Assembly (NCBI GenBank): GCA_030867875.1 | Contig: JAOWCC010000577.1 | Location: forward strand, 91,493,740 to 91,557,739 | DNA length: 64,000 nt | Origin: Actinernus sp. WN-2022 | Lineage: Eukaryota > Cnidaria > Anthozoa > Actiniaria > Actinernidae | Direction: 5' to 3' | Shown here: piece after piece, positions 18,170 to 30,964 of the stretch | Numbering within the stretch: the first letter of the stretch is position 1 | Layout of the letters: each line of letters opens with the position of its first letter | Notes under the pieces: model-generated | The model's database searches: none | Seen by the model: only the letters and a program-made list of their open reading frames with translations | Told to the model about the DNA's origin: nothing | Position numbers and translations under genes: made by a program

Positions 18170-19440
18170 AGTATAAACTGACAGTGAACACTTGATATTC
18201 TGCAGCCCGGCAGCCTTGATCTAGCCTGCGAAGGCAGCCGCATCTTTGTGCTCGCTCCGAAACGGATTCCCCCAAAGAAACCATGCATTGAAATCCGAAC
18301 GTCGAGCGAGCATTGTGTAGTTACCAGTTCCGGCCGAGATAATTTATTCCGAAAGGTCCGCCTGTGAAAGCACAGATAGTCCACACATGACCACAGGGAC
18401 TCCACCGAGATTAGTATGCGTTCTCCTTCGTCGAACGCAACAACTGTTATTGTGATGGTAAAGGTGTATTCGTATAACTTTGCTGTTGTTATTTGAGAAG
18501 ACTCGTATCAATGCATTACATCAGATTTCATCGACTGCTATACCAATCGATTATTCTTGCCACACCCTAGTTTGTATCCATCTGAAGTTTAAGATTAGTG
18601 TGTTTGACTAATCATAGAGTTCGTACGTACACAAGAATCAAACTTGCTTCGAACATTGTGGTACCCGGACAACAAACTGAACGAGTTTGCAATAACAGTT
18701 GTATAAGGAATTGACCTGATTGTTGGTGAGAGATTCAAAGCCAATAGCCTGGCACAGCTCTTCGACACAACGTTTAAAAACATCCAAAGAGAATCTTTCC
18801 CTTCGCTCGCTCAAAGCCTGTTGAAAATTTTAATTTATGTACAGAAGACAAACGGATCGGTGATTGACCAATCACATTTTTTGACCGGATTCTGGTCAAA
18901 TATAGGCAATCCCTTTACGTAGGACGACACGCATTTTTACCAAAAATACAATAGAATACAACACAATACCATTCAATACAACAATAGAACGCAACACAAT
19001 ACAATACAATAGAATACAATTTGGTAGCAATTCGTGTCGTCCTACATGAAGGGATGGCCCAAAAATACGTCACCAGTGGAATTGTCGGCCCAAAATTACG
19101 TCACCAATGGAATTGTCGCGTTCGTGCCGCAGACGTTTCTTTGGGGGAATCCGTTTCGGTACGAGCACAAAGATGCGGCTTCTTTCGCAGGCTAGCCTTG
19201 ATCTCCCTTGAAGTATGATTTGAATGCTCTGAAAAGCTTGTTGAAATTTTTAATTTATGTACAGAAGACAAACGGATCGGTGATTGACGAATCACATTTT
19301 TTGACCGGATTCGGGTCAAAAATACGTCACCAGTATGGAATTTTCGCGCTCGTGCCGCAGACGTTTCTTTGGGGGAATCCGTTTCGGTACGAGCACAAAG
19401 ATGCGGCTGCTTTCGCAGGCTAGCCTTGATCTCACTTGAA
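18170..19440. repeat. Array of related dispersed repeats
   Basis: A block with CGTTTCTTTGGGGGAATC, CGTTTCGGTACGAGCAC and AAAGATGCGGCT occurs at about 19130-19200 and 19360-19430, and inverted and diverged at about 18225-18285. A second block (TTTATGTACAGAAGACAAAC, GGATCGGTGATTGAC) recurs at 18833 and 19254. 18950-19020 is an ACAATACAATA-type simple repeat bracketed by inverse copies of GTAGGACGACACG. Confidence 0.7.
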
Positions 19441-21030
19441 GTATAATTTGAATGCTCTGAAGGAACTGAAGTGTAGTTTATACAAATGCGTAATTTGGCT
19501 GGATGGGGTTAACTGACAAACGGCCTAAAATTTAACTGTCAACTGACAAATAGGGTATTTTTTACTGTTGTTAAAAACTGATGGAACATTTACTGTTAGC
19601 TGATAATTGAAGATCCAGCTTTGAAATTTAACAAAATCATATTAATTACTCAAAGATTACCCTTCAAATGGTATTTTAGAGCTTAACTGTCAACTGACAA
19701 ACCCCCACCCCTAGCATCCAGTCCCTCCATTAACCAGACACTTACAGTCGGGTGCTTTCAGAATATTTTTGAGTAGGAGGTCAACACAAGAAAGTAGACA
19801 TATGTTACAAAACTCGGGGGTGAAGGCAACATTTTAATAGTCTGTTGATAAAGAGAAAATAACTGCCGATGTACCTCAAAACAATTGCTGGAGCATCCAC
19901 TTATTTAATGTTACACATATAGATAACCACAGTTTTATACCCTGATATGGACTCTGTCCATACACCACATAGTTAAAACTATCATTTTTTTATGTATATT
20001 GTATCTGTTGAATTTGTTAAAACCACATTTTACCCTTAAATAAACTTACCTACCGGTATTACATTATTTTTCTTAACAAAATACAAAAATATATGCATGG
20101 CTTGCTTATTATTTTCTTTGTTTAGCAATTGGAACTAATTAACTTCCACACTCAATGTTGCAATCCAAAATGTTTTCTTTATCTCAGTCATTTGATGACC
20201 TACAGTGTATTTAACCGAACATATTCATCTCCTTGTATAAATTATAAGTCGAGACGTTCAAAACTTTTCACATTTATTATTTGAAGACATATACATTTTG
20301 GATCAGGATATCAGTTGCGGGTACAGGTATATTGCTAGTCATGAAGTTGACAGTTGCTGGTTGCTGCCGCAGCGAGCGAGCCTGAAGCGAGCGAGCAAGG
20401 CAGCAGTTCTAATCTGTAAGCGGGTTCAAATCTCGATTATTATTTTTACCACAATGCATCACTTCTATTGTCTTTTTTTACCACACTGCTTTGCACGGAT
20501 CTGATCGTCACGTGACATTACACGAGGTGGAATCTGCATTGTTTGAGCTAACTACGTTCAACCGTTCTTTAAAGCATTTCTGTGTATGCAATCCTTGTGT
20601 AACCATGAATTTGTTGAAGTGTAGACGTGTAGGCGAACTCTTTCTAACTCTGTGTGAACTATCAGTTTCCAAAGAACAAAATCTCTTCCGGTGTTTAAAC
20701 TTCACCGGGGAGAACAGCAGTTCGTTGTGCCGGGAATCTTAAGAAAATGTCGGGAATTGGTAGGCTCAGGGAAGTTACCTTGAGGTCGTTGATATGTCGG
20801 AACAAAATGAAAGTAAATCGCGACAACTTTTGAGTTACACACCACAGCTCCGTCAAACAGGATTCAGTCGCACGATAGCCCCAAAACTACAAAATATATT
20901 CATCTAACACCTTGGCATTTTTATCACCCAGTAATCTATTTTCCTACCAAAGTGCTACTGGCGGTTCTCTTCTAATACACTTCCTTAACTGAGCGGAGCA
21001 GCATTCACTACCTGTTAGGTATACTAGTTG
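19441..21030. other. No gene seen
   Basis: AT-rich intergenic DNA. Around 20360-20395 a GCGAGCGAG-rich stretch is followed by GGGTTCAAATCTCG (about 20419), which resembles a Pol III B box. No A box or tRNA fold was convincing, so no SINE is called. Confidence 0.45.
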
Positions 21031-21350
21031 TATTTTTTAATGTAGGGGTTAGGATTTGGATTAGCGGTGATGTATTTCTAAAATCCAAAATTAGTGACTA
21101 GCTCTAAACACCCTAAATTAGTTAGCCACCCGTTGTTGACGGTTAGGGTATTTTTTAATGTAGGGTTATGATTTGCATTAGTTCCTATATATAGGGAGAA
21201 TGGAGAAGCATGTGTTGTTTAGTGATTTAGCCCTAAAAACTCATATTAGTGACTAGCTCTAAATACCATAAATTCAGTGAGCTAGATGAGTGAGCACCCG
21301 GCGTTGTTGACGGTTAGGGGTTTTTTAAATGTAGGGTTAGGATTTTGGAT
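21031..21350. repeat. Three-copy diverged tandem repeat, about 140 bp unit
   Basis: TTTTTTAATGTAGGG(G)TTAGGATTTGGATT-like starts occur near 21035, 21151 and 21321, each with CGTTGTTGACGGTTAGGG or TGACTAGCTCTAAA nearby. No coding function is seen. Confidence 0.6.
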
Positions 21351-21655
21351 TCGCAACTTCATGACTAGCATATTTACCACACTCATATTTTACACCCACA
21401 ATAGACTCGGACTGCTTTTGACTATTGTTGACAGTGTAGTCTAGATTGCTGCACTGATGTCTCAGAAGGGTGTGTATTTGTGCATACCACAGGAAGCCCG
21501 ATCCTTTCTCATACAAAACATGTGTCGAACGCACTTACTAATCTATGATTATCACTAGTAATAAAATAATAGAAATTGTGTTATCGGCTTAGCACACTGT
21601 CAGCTAATGTCCGCTGGTAGGATTTTGTTTACAAGCAAAAAAATTCTGAGGGTAT

Positions 21656-21925
21656 CCATTTATGTTTTACGATATAATCCAGTACGAAAATGACCGCTGA
21701 ATGCAATGATTTCAGACGCATGTTCGTAGGGTTAGCCTCATTCTGAAGTTAAACATTCTTAAATACCAGCGAGAAGGTGCAAAACGTGAAACTACAACCT
21801 GATACACAGTGTTGTGGATAGCCAACCTTCTCGCTGGTATTTATGAATGTTTAACTTCAGAATGAGAGTAACCCTGGGTACATGCGTCTGTAGTCATTGC
21901 ATACAGCGGTCATTTTAGAATACGA
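21656..21925. mobile_element. Palindromic MITE
   Basis: Arms about 21677-21780 and 21823-21925. TGACCGCTGAATGCAATGA, CATTCTGAAGTTAAACATTC and AATACCAGCGAGAAGGT on the left are inverted on the right, with small changes. The centre is about 43 bp. A non-autonomous foldback transposon. Confidence 0.8.
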
Positions 21926-22080
21926 AACTGGACTATTCGATAAGTCCGAGCGCAATTTGGACCGCTCTGTTGGGCTTTTCATGACAAAATCGGTGAACCA
22001 AAAACTATAAAAGATTACATCACGTCATAAACAGAAGTACCACCGTTCTTAGCTTATCCATACACCTGCGTTTTGGCACT

Positions 22081-22150
22081 TTCAATCAATCAATCACTTT
22101 TTGTAATCAATCAATCATTTATTTATACACAACGCCCGGGTGAGGAGTTA
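22081..22150 (-). mobile_element. 3' end of a LINE (CR1/L2-like tail)
   Basis: CAATCAATCAATCA then TTTATTTATACACAAC reads on the minus strand as an ATAAAT tail followed by (ATTG)n, the same type of terminus as the LINE at 24937. Only the extreme 3' end is present. Confidence 0.5.
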
Positions 22151-22252
22151 AAAACTCGTTAAAACGCGCACGTGTTCATATATATGTACTATTATGAAAA
22201 TCACCATAAAAATATTAATACTAGTTAAACTTTGCCTACTGATTACATCTAA

Positions 22253-22473
22253 GGTTGCGTTCGTTTGGCTGTATTCCGGAATAAGAATATATGGAATAGC
22301 ATCTTCAAATCGCACTTGAAGATTCGATTCCCATTTTCTTCGCAAATATATCTTTACTTACAGCATATTAAGAATGAAAGAACACTTTTCAAGATGACAA
22401 GTGCAATTTTAAACAATTTTTAGCGACCTTTGTGTGTATTCCTATTCCGGAATAAGGTCAATCGAACGCACCC
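22253..22473. mobile_element. 221-bp MITE
   Basis: Ends GGTTGCGTTCG and CGAACGCACCC with inner TATTCCGGAATAAG on both sides. TAA stands immediately outside each end, fitting a 3-bp target duplication. Confidence 0.7.
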
Positions 22474-23770
22474 TAATATATAAAATCAAATACGAGAAAC
22501 CTACTATAAAGATGCCCTACAGTTAAAAATATAATATACACTCGTTTACGGTTACAATGAAACTACAATAAAAATACCACACTACGGGCACTAGTTCAAT
22601 TAACAATTAGCTAATGCTCGTGATGTTTCAAAATTCCACAAATAAAACTCGTTTTGTGTGTGTATTAACGTGCTGCGGACTTGTGTTATTTCGTTAGAAT
22701 GTTCCAACATCTCTCACTCTATTAATCATTATTTGAACTACACACACAATTCAAATTAAAGGAATGTGATTATAAATTAGCTTTTAAATTTATTAAATTA
22801 AATCACTCTAATATTCGTGCACAGTACAAAGTCCTGACAACACCAAGGTACCCAGAGACTTTATATTTGCTTGCTGACTCAGTACGATGAACTCAAAATT
22901 GCTTCATAGTGCGGGTTCCTTTGGTTCGGCCGCATACAGCAAGTGCCTTCTGGCTACCCTACCCTCCCTCCCTTGAAATTAAAAAAATCTGCGCTGCTAG
23001 CTCGGACCGTATGGCTTTCTGGGTAAGGCGGGAAAGTGCTAGTTGAAGGTTCAGTTTGACAGTAAAAGAGGAGCATTTAAAGTATCTCAGGTAAGATAGT
23101 TCGGCTCCGATAGTTCAGTTCAGCTCACAGTAAACAGATCAAGAGCCGTAAGAACTACTGAGTAACTTTACTTGGCATTAGGTCAAGGCTGTTGTAACTA
23201 ATGTAAGAAATTAATGTAACAGAATGTGGTGAATATTTTATTACCACAAGTGTCTTTGAAGTAGACACGCGGCGAACCGTCAAAACCTCGAGGCCTAATA
23301 AACTGCTTTAGAAGTCCCCAAATCACCCCAAAACCACTCACAAAACTTCATTAAGTATCAATCTTTTATTATTGAAGATTTATTTCGTAGGAATCGGAAA
23401 AGAGAATTCACAAGGAGCAATTATGTAAACTCTTCCGAGATAGCTTATGAAACATACCACAGGTAACCCAAAAGCGGGAAATATATGTCGAGTCTGGGCT
23501 GCCTGTGGTTCAGCTATGTTTCCCATCACTCAGACCCACCTGACCCATTTAGCTTGTACATTTGTTGTTCCCTTGGCTCAGCAAAAGGGAAATGTATCAA
23601 ATATTTCTCTAATTGGGAACCTCTGGAGAGCTGTCACATGATGTGAACGTAGATGCTAAATAGGCCAATTGTTAGGAAATGTTGAAATTAAAATAGGTAC
23701 TGCCACTTTACTTTAGTCTCACTAACTTAAAAAGTTACCGTTGTTCAAAATTAGATAATTTCGTTGTTTG
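22474..23770. other. No gene seen
   Basis: AT-rich intergenic DNA. Frames at 23447-23641 and 23768-23962 show no domain; the second lies inside a MITE. Confidence 0.5.
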
Positions 23771-24192
23771 GGGACTGGTCATAAAGTACAAGGGGGTTGG
23801 GTGATAAATTCAAAGGCTGTATTTTATGTGGCCCACCCCTGGATTAGTGCTGAATTACACATGACTCACCTCTATTTTGCAGCTGAAAAACACCATGACC
23901 CACCCCCTAGTACATTTTGGCCTACAAAAAATGGTAATACACATAGTACAGTTATTATATAAATTGGAGGTAATGTTCTGTATTATTGTATCTCAATAAT
24001 CAGTCATAGTTTCCAAAAAATCGGTAGGTTGTTTACCTTTCAAGTGTAAAATCAAAGCAGATTTTAGTGACCCACCCTCAATGTTGTGGCAAAATTTCCA
24101 TGATCCACCCCCATTTATGACTTGAAAAATTGATGACCCACCCCCTAATTTTCATTTCCACCCCCTCCCCCCTTTACTTCATGACCAGTCCC
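23771..24192. mobile_element. MITE with GGGACTGGTCAT ends
   Basis: Left end GGGACTGGTCATAAAGTAC and right end TACTTCATGACCAGTCCC (inverse, few changes) bracket several CACCCCC-rich internal units (GACCCACCCCC). The right 60 bp recur at 53645-53703, where the duplicated segment starts. Confidence 0.8.
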
Positions 24193-24936
24193 TTACTTTC
24201 AATTGTCAGGATTGATGCACCTATCAATGTTATGCACTAGACAGTGTAAATCCATTATATTTGAGCTGCTTACTAAACAATGCTAATTCCCAGCTAATGC
24301 ATGGCAGTTTTTCAAGTCTAAACCTCACTTTTGTTCCTGCAGCCCCAAGGAAACAATGCGGTGCAAGCTAGGCTATATGATTGTATACAATTGTACAAAG
24401 CCAACGTAAAAATGTATCACAGACATTATTTTTGCTGTTAACAGAACCTGCACAATAATTAGTATTTTATGCACTTTGCTTACATATACATGTACCTTTC
24501 TCTCAGTATTTTGGAACTTGGCTATACAATTCAGTCCCAGTCTCTTGAGTATGGCAAATCCCTGCCCAAGCTCCGCTAGTATTCCCAGCCTGTTTACATA
24601 TCAGGACCAACTGTTGTCTAATTAGCCATGCATAACATGGCAAAATAATTCCCCAATATTCCCCCACTTATACATTTGTATAATTCCGTGCTATTACCTG
24701 GTAGAGGTTGCTGGGGGTTCCACTAACTAGTGCATTAAGCCATAGTATGCTATTTAGATGTAGGTAAAGTAAGGAAGATAGGGCAGTAAGGTGGGGAATT
24801 GTGATATATAGTCCTTTTGACCAAAGGTGTTATTGTACCAAGGGTGTGGATATTTACTTTTTGGGGAGAGAAAATGTCAAATTCCTATCCTTTGCATGAC
24901 CCGGCTCCCCCCCCCCCCCCCCCCCCCTCAAGCTTA
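24147..24936. repeat. Duplicated segment, copy A, left part
   Basis: Matches 53645-54087, then 56857-56912, 58993-59063 and 60574-60728 in the same order and orientation, interrupted in copy B by three insertions. Ends at the LINE insertion point. Includes a C20-type tract (about 24907-24927) also present in copy B. Confidence 0.9.
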
Positions 24937-27160
24937 ATCAATCAATCAATCAAACAATCTTTATTTAGACACGGTGTGGCTCATCAGGTATAACATTTGG
25001 AGTAAAAGATATAATAATTATATTAATTATAGTGATATAAACTACTACTAACATTATGAAACTAATAATATTGGTATACTAAAATATTACTTATAAAAAA
25101 CTACTAATATTGGTATGCTAAAAATACTACTATATAAAAGAATTATAATTCTACTCTACAACTCTATAATCCCTATTATACTAATTCCTGTTTTAGATGA
25201 GCGCTGTGTGATCTAAATTAATTACTATGGCATATTTGTGAAGTCGTAGCAGTTAATTTTATTCTTGAAAGATATTAGAGATTTTTCCTCCCGTATATCA
25301 CTTGGCAGGCTGTTCCATAAGGTTGCTCCACGATAGCTGAAGCTGCGCTTGCAATAATTTGTGCGTGGATATGGAACAGCAAGTTTGAAGGAAGAATCTC
25401 TAAGAACATAATTAGTAATCTCATTTCGTGCTATGAATTTAGAACAAAGATATTCGGGAGCTAGATTATTTAGACATTTGAAGACCATTATCGATAAATG
25501 AACAAGCCTCTGAGTCTTCAGATTCTTCCAGCCCAACGTTTTGAATAATCGTTCAGCATTGGAGTCATATGAAGCGTTTAAAATAACACGGGCAGCACAG
25601 TTCTGGAGTTTTTGTAGTTTGTCACTTAGACCCTTGTTAAAATTTTCCACAATAGTCAAGTGTGGTTGGACCAATGCATTGTACACGCTTAGTAATACTT
25701 TAAATGGAACAAAGGGTCTGATACGTTTTATGGCTCCAATGCCGGAGGCAATTTTCTTAGACGTAATTTCAATGTGTTTTTCCCACGACTGGTTTTCATC
25801 AATATGCACGCCTAGCGATTTGGCCGTTTTGACTTGCTTGATTGCAATATTATTTATAGAGGATATGACGGTTTGTGATAGAGTACATGTATGTAGTTTT
25901 TGTCTAGAACTAATAAGCATGAACTCTGTCTTACTAATATTTAATGTTAGCTTGTTAGCTCTAAGCCACTCATGAGCGCATGCTAGATCAGATACAATGC
26001 TGTTGCCTAAAACATCAATGTCATTACTTGAGAAGGTTAGACTGGTATCGTCAGCATACATTCTTGGTGTAGAGTTTAAAACGCAGTGAGGGAGATCATT
26101 GATGAATAATAAAAACAACAATGAACCATGGATTGTTCCCTGAGGAATGCCATGACTGAGATAGCGTGTTCCTGACAAAGACCCGTTGACAAAACATTTT
26201 TGAGAGCGTTGATTTAAGTAGGATGAAAACCAATCGTGGGTTTTCCTTTGATACCGTAATACTCAAGTTTAGACAGTAAAATACTATGATTGACGGTATC
26301 AAAGGCCTTTTTGAGGTCTAGAAAAACAACAGCATTTATGTTTTCCCGGTCGATATTTAGCGCCCAATCATCAGTTGCTTCCAGCAAAGCCGTCAAAGTG
26401 GAATGTAAACGTCTGAAACCGGATTGTTTGCTTGATGAGAGTTTGTTGTCATTGATATAAGTAAACAATTGGTTATATACGTCAAGCCTTTCGAAAATTT
26501 TAGCGACGATTGGAATGACTGATATGGGACGATAGTTATCAGGGTCAATGTGTTTCCCTTTCTTATAAATTGGGGATACTTTGGAACACTGTAGTTCGGT
26601 TGGAAAAACATCAGTGGCTATTGATCGGTTAAATAACCAAGAGAGGGATTCTGAAACAATTTCCGCACACTCTTTTAACAATTTTGCTGGGATATTGTCC
26701 AGACCCGTTGCCTTAGACTTGTCTAATTTTGAAATCAGTTGGAAGACATGGAGGCTATCAACTTCGTTTATAGAAAATGCAGAATTTGGAGAGATATCTG
26801 GTAAACAATCTTCGAAGGAATTTCTGGCAGGTTGTGGCTCTTCGCTTATCTTTTGGGCAACATTAGTAAAATGTTCATTGAAAGTGTCTGCTATTTCTGC
26901 AGGGTTACTAAGTGTATCACCGCCATGTTCGAGTAAATTTATATTAGAAAGTTTGTTCGCTTTGCGCGAGCTTAACTCATTAATGGTCTGCCATGTCCTT
27001 CGGGAATCACCAGCACAATTGTGAAATGTTTCCTTATAGTAGGAAGCCTTTGCTTTCTTAATTTCGTTGTTTACCATGTTTCTAGATAATTTGAACTCAG
27101 CCCAATCACGCAGGTTATTAGACTGTATGGCTTTAATTTTCAGCCAGTCCCTACGGCGTT
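24937..27160 (-). mobile_element. 5'-truncated LINE with (ATTG)n tail
   Basis: Minus-strand non-LTR retrotransposon of CR1/L2-like form. The 3' end carries AATAAAGATTG followed by ATTGATTG repeats. The 5' end is cut within the RT ORF at about 27160. The unoccupied site is seen in copy B at about 60729-60736, which fixes both ends. No endonuclease domain remains. Confidence 0.92.
25225..27160 (-). pseudogene. Reverse transcriptase ORF of the LINE, frameshifted
   Basis: Two consecutive minus-strand frames: about 27160-26214 with the N-terminal linker and RT fingers (NYRPISVIP, FLDLKKAFDTVNH), then 26178-25225 with the palm (GIPQGT, MYADDTS) and the C-terminal domain to a stop. The shift lies near 26180-26230, between the motifs; its loss of frame makes this copy inactive. 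Catalytic DD of YADD is intact. The ORF continues beyond the first Met to the truncation point at 27160 without a stop. Confidence 0.9.
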
Positions 27161-27921
27161 GATGGGTGCATTATTCTTTCATTCTCAAAGTGCAGAAATA
27201 TGTTACAAAAATGAACTACCATGATTATACTGAATATCAAAATTATGCAAATTAGTACGTGGCAGCCATGATTTTCCAAATGGGTCTATAAGGTCAATGC
27301 ATGTACATGTATATTAGAAAGCTGTTCTTTTTTAATACATGATTTAGAGCTCGGTAATATACTCGGGTTTTCTTTTAAAAAATTCACTTTGATACAGTAC
27401 GTGCATGGTTCTTCACTTTTGAGTTTATTATAGTTATATACAAGGTTCACACAGTCTGTAAATAATTACAGAGCATTAAATATTAATAATAGTTCTCAAT
27501 TGTTGTCCTAGCTGCCTGCCATCTTGAATACAAGACCCTGGGAAATAGGTCAACATTATTAAGGCAAGTACATTTATATTGAGCCTTGAAAAATGAATTC
27601 CTAGCTGCCTTGAAATTGAAGGGCTGTGTGCAAAAGGGCTGTAAGTGACTCCTGATCACATTCTAAATTCTCCCTTAGAAAACAAAGAAATTGAAGGAGA
27701 ATTTAGAATGTGATCAGGAGACACTTACAGCCCTTTTGCACACAGCCCTTCAATTAGTCCTTGAAAAAAATGTTTTGATTATTCTGTACGAATCCTGGTT
27801 ACAGATGTTTGAATTTTGTGATGAAAATCCCTATAAAAGAATTGTTATATATCAGAGCAAGCCCAATATGATGGATGAAAATCCATGTGCATTGTATTCT
27901 AGCCATTTATTTAGACTTAAG
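27161..27921. repeat. Duplicated segment, copy A, right part
   Basis: Continues the match to copy B at about 60737-61478 on the far side of the LINE. It includes the hairpin at 27617-27756. Confidence 0.9.
27617..27756. repeat. Hairpin, about 60-bp arms
   Basis: TTGAAGGGCTGTGTGCAAAA, GGGCTGTAAGTG and ATCACATTCTAAATTCTCC on the left are repeated inverted on the right, around a short A-rich loop. The same hairpin is at 61186-61325 in copy B. Probably an old palindromic MITE that predates the duplication. Confidence 0.85.
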
Positions 27922-30148
27922 GTGGCTCGCCTGGATTTTCCAGGGACGCACCATATCCACTTTGAACAGCTGCTGCTCCACTGTCAGAGCACGGTCGAGC
28001 TAGCCACTTCACCCATTTACTAGAAATAGAATAAACTTTCCAAAAATGTAGGTTTGTTTGACATCGGTGTTATCATAGCAACACAGCGTTGACGTCATGT
28101 GTTTTACATACAGTATCAGTAATTTTCTCGAAATCTAGACCTAAACTTTTAAAACGACCTAGTGTCTCTTGTAGTCTAAATGTAGCCCTTCAAGACTGCA
28201 AAGTTGAAAAAAATTGTATGAGAGCGTTTTCGAAAAAAAATAGGTTGAATATTTTCATTAAAAAAATTAACAGTTCGCCTTACTTCCTGTTTAGTCATCG
28301 AGAACTGTGTTTGCCGGACCGATTCAAACGCTGTTTTTAACATATTTCATACCTGTGGCATTGGACTACTTGCCATGAAAATTTCATTCCATTTGCTTTA
28401 TTCAATTCGGTTTATGGAATAATAAGTAATGTAATAAATATGCTCATTTTACTCAGAATAGTAATGTATTTGCTAAGGAAGCTGTAATTTGAAAACTAGT
28501 CGATAATTTATTTTTTTAATCTTTTCACCTGAAATTCAACATGTACTACCCTTGCCCTGTAAATTTCAAGAGCATTGAATCATTTTAAGGGCGCGAAATA
28601 AAACAAAAACACAGGGAACTTTTACATTGATCCACGCAAGCTTCATTGCTGTATCATTTTGTTTATAGCTTGTGTCTTTCCGAAATTTCTCTTTTGTCTA
28701 GATTCTACATACTTGTGTGCTTTTGAACTAACAAGTTTACCATGCACGCTTGCTCCACTTCGCTAATGCCGGAACGCTCGTGCAAATTCTGTTTTTAGTA
28801 TACAATAGTCACGCTGCCAGTTGTAACGCTGTTATAATATTACTTATTAATAATATTTATTTACAAAAGGTTTTATAATATCACTAATACAAATTCTCGT
28901 TTGTAATTTATATTTAGAAAATGTGGTCTAGACGTCACAGGCCCTTTTTATCCCGATCTGGTTACTAAAAACACACTTATTCAACATTATCATCCCGCAC
29001 TGCCAAGCTTCATGGTTTAACTAATTTGCATGTCATTGTCCTAAGATGTAAGTAGTTCTTTCCAACCTAGCTGTCAATTAAAATCGAGAAAACCTTTGCA
29101 AATGCTGGGAAACAAGCCATTCGTCTGGCTGCACTTGTTCAAAATTGTCGTCTATCGATCCAATTAGACGGTGCCTGCATAGCCAATCAGGTTGTGAGTT
29201 TTGCTGATACTGTGTGGCTTGGTTATGCTACTGATAAATAGATAGACAAGTCATAGGCTTAATGATACATTACATGTATGCTGGTATAATGTTTAGAATA
29301 ATGCTATAGTTTGTGAATGGGTAATAGTCATTTTTGTGGCACAATAGTGCTGTTTTGCATAATAAGAGCTTTTTGCACTTAGGAAATTTGTTATATAATA
29401 AGTAGAAAAATGTCCTGGGTTGGATGAAGCTATTTAGGATTAATTGAAGTTTTGATATTAAGACTTTAAATTTCCAGGTAGGCGTGTATTTGATTATAAT
29501 GTGGTTGCTACTGTTTTTTTATTATTAAAGTGGTTAATTTGCACACATTGTACTGTAATATTATGGTTTTTCTTTTCTTTGCATACGTACATATGGGGGC
29601 CGCATATAATCTGCATGCAGGCATACATGTATACACACAAGCATAATCCCTGCAGGGCATTCAATGTAATTTAAAGCATAGTAGTCCATTTTCAGTGGCT
29701 GTGCTGAAAAGCATATATATACATTGTATAATCCCTAATGTTTTGGGCATAATTTTATGCATCAAAGCCTAAACAAGTTAAGCACTTCTCTGCAACTTGT
29801 GTCATATACAGTATTATATCAGTGTGCCTGGAGATGGGGCATTTTTCTTATTTCTTTGGCCCCATAGTAAAACATTTGAACATCTTGCTTGTCTAAATCA
29901 CCATGGGGAATTTTGCAATGTTCTTCTTAAATGACTATATGTATTGGGGGTCGTATCGGGGGCATGATAGCCATTGGTGAAATTGACTGATGCATTAATC
30001 TACAGTACAGCATTAGAGGATCAGTAACATTAAGTTCTGGTATGGAAATACATTGCAGCAAGCTGAGTGGTATTACACCTTCAAAAGTTTTACTTGATAA
30101 AACATATGTGCCTATATTTACACCTTTGACTTTCTTTTCTTATGACAG
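27922..30148. other. Intergenic or intronic sequence, no exon supported
   Basis: Includes a possible short transposon end starting GGTGGCTCGCCTGGATT (27921), with GAGCTAGCCACTT at about 27997, inserted relative to copy B. The remainder is AT-rich. Ends at a pyrimidine-rich splice acceptor before the 30149 exon. Confidence 0.45.
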
Positions 30149-30259
30149 ATGGAGGCATCTGATTGTTGGTATGCGTACAAAGACAAATCGGGAGACACCC
30201 TGTACTGGCACAACAGTTTAACTGATGAATACAGGTGGCCCAAAAAGTACTGCATGCAG
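30149..30259 (+). CDS. Probable internal exon with WW-like domain
   Basis: A 111-bp block bounded by TTTCTTTTCTTATGACAG (acceptor) and GTAAGC (donor), exactly 37 codons. The translation has W7, a KDKSGDTLYWHN strand region, T25, then W30-P31. This matches the two-tryptophan, Gly-turn, aromatic-strand plan of WW domains, which bind proline-rich peptides. The domain would be almost the whole exon. The in-frame ATG at the exon start need not be the initiator. No partner exon was identified nearby, so the parent gene is unknown. Confidence 0.5.
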
Positions 30260-30964
30260 GTAAGCAACATTTATAGTAATTCTTTAAATAATTCATTTGA
30301 AGCATAAGACTAATATAATGTAGCATCTTGTTTTCATTTTTCCTCTAATAGCAGATATTACAGTTCCATGCATATGCGAATAGCAGTTTCAGCAGTATTG
30401 ATCCAAATGCTTCACTTCCATAAAACCGTCAAGATTGCATGACACAGCTAGCTGAAAGACATCTTAATTACTGTAGATGCACAGTTTGAATAGTGTTTCA
30501 TAAGTCAATACCTTTGAAACTGCTGGTCATAGATGGAACTGTAATATCTGCTGTTCAGAAGACTGATTGTAAGAAACAGATTTATCTTTTGGACAAGTGT
30601 TTTGTTGACAAAGGTCCACAAATTCATCTTGTGTTGGATCCAACTAAACACAAAGCTTTCATGCACACATGCATGTGGATTAGTTTGCATAAAGTCTGCA
30701 TTTCCTTACTGTGAGTTTATACCAGCCAAGCGGATAATGTTTTCCGGCTCACCAATTAGGCTGCATACAGCCTTTCAACAGTTGGCTCTCCCTTTGGGCT
30801 CTTTTTCATCATAACTACATGTACATGGGCATTTCGCTGCCATATTCCAGTTATTAGATCGAGTTGAACGCTGAGATGTTGCGTGAAAGCGTTCATATTT
30901 AATCAGTTCTTTTTTTTTAACAACACTGAAACACTGAATTTCTAACGTCACCTGAAATCACTGT
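30260..30964. other. Intronic or intergenic, nothing recognised
   Basis: AT-rich sequence following the WW-like exon. Overlapping short frames at 30493-30814 on both strands show no domain. Confidence 0.45.

Noticed and set aside
24907..24927. C homopolymers (also 60700-60720) as functional sites
   Set aside because: Both lie in the duplicated segment and vary in length; slippage is the simpler explanation.
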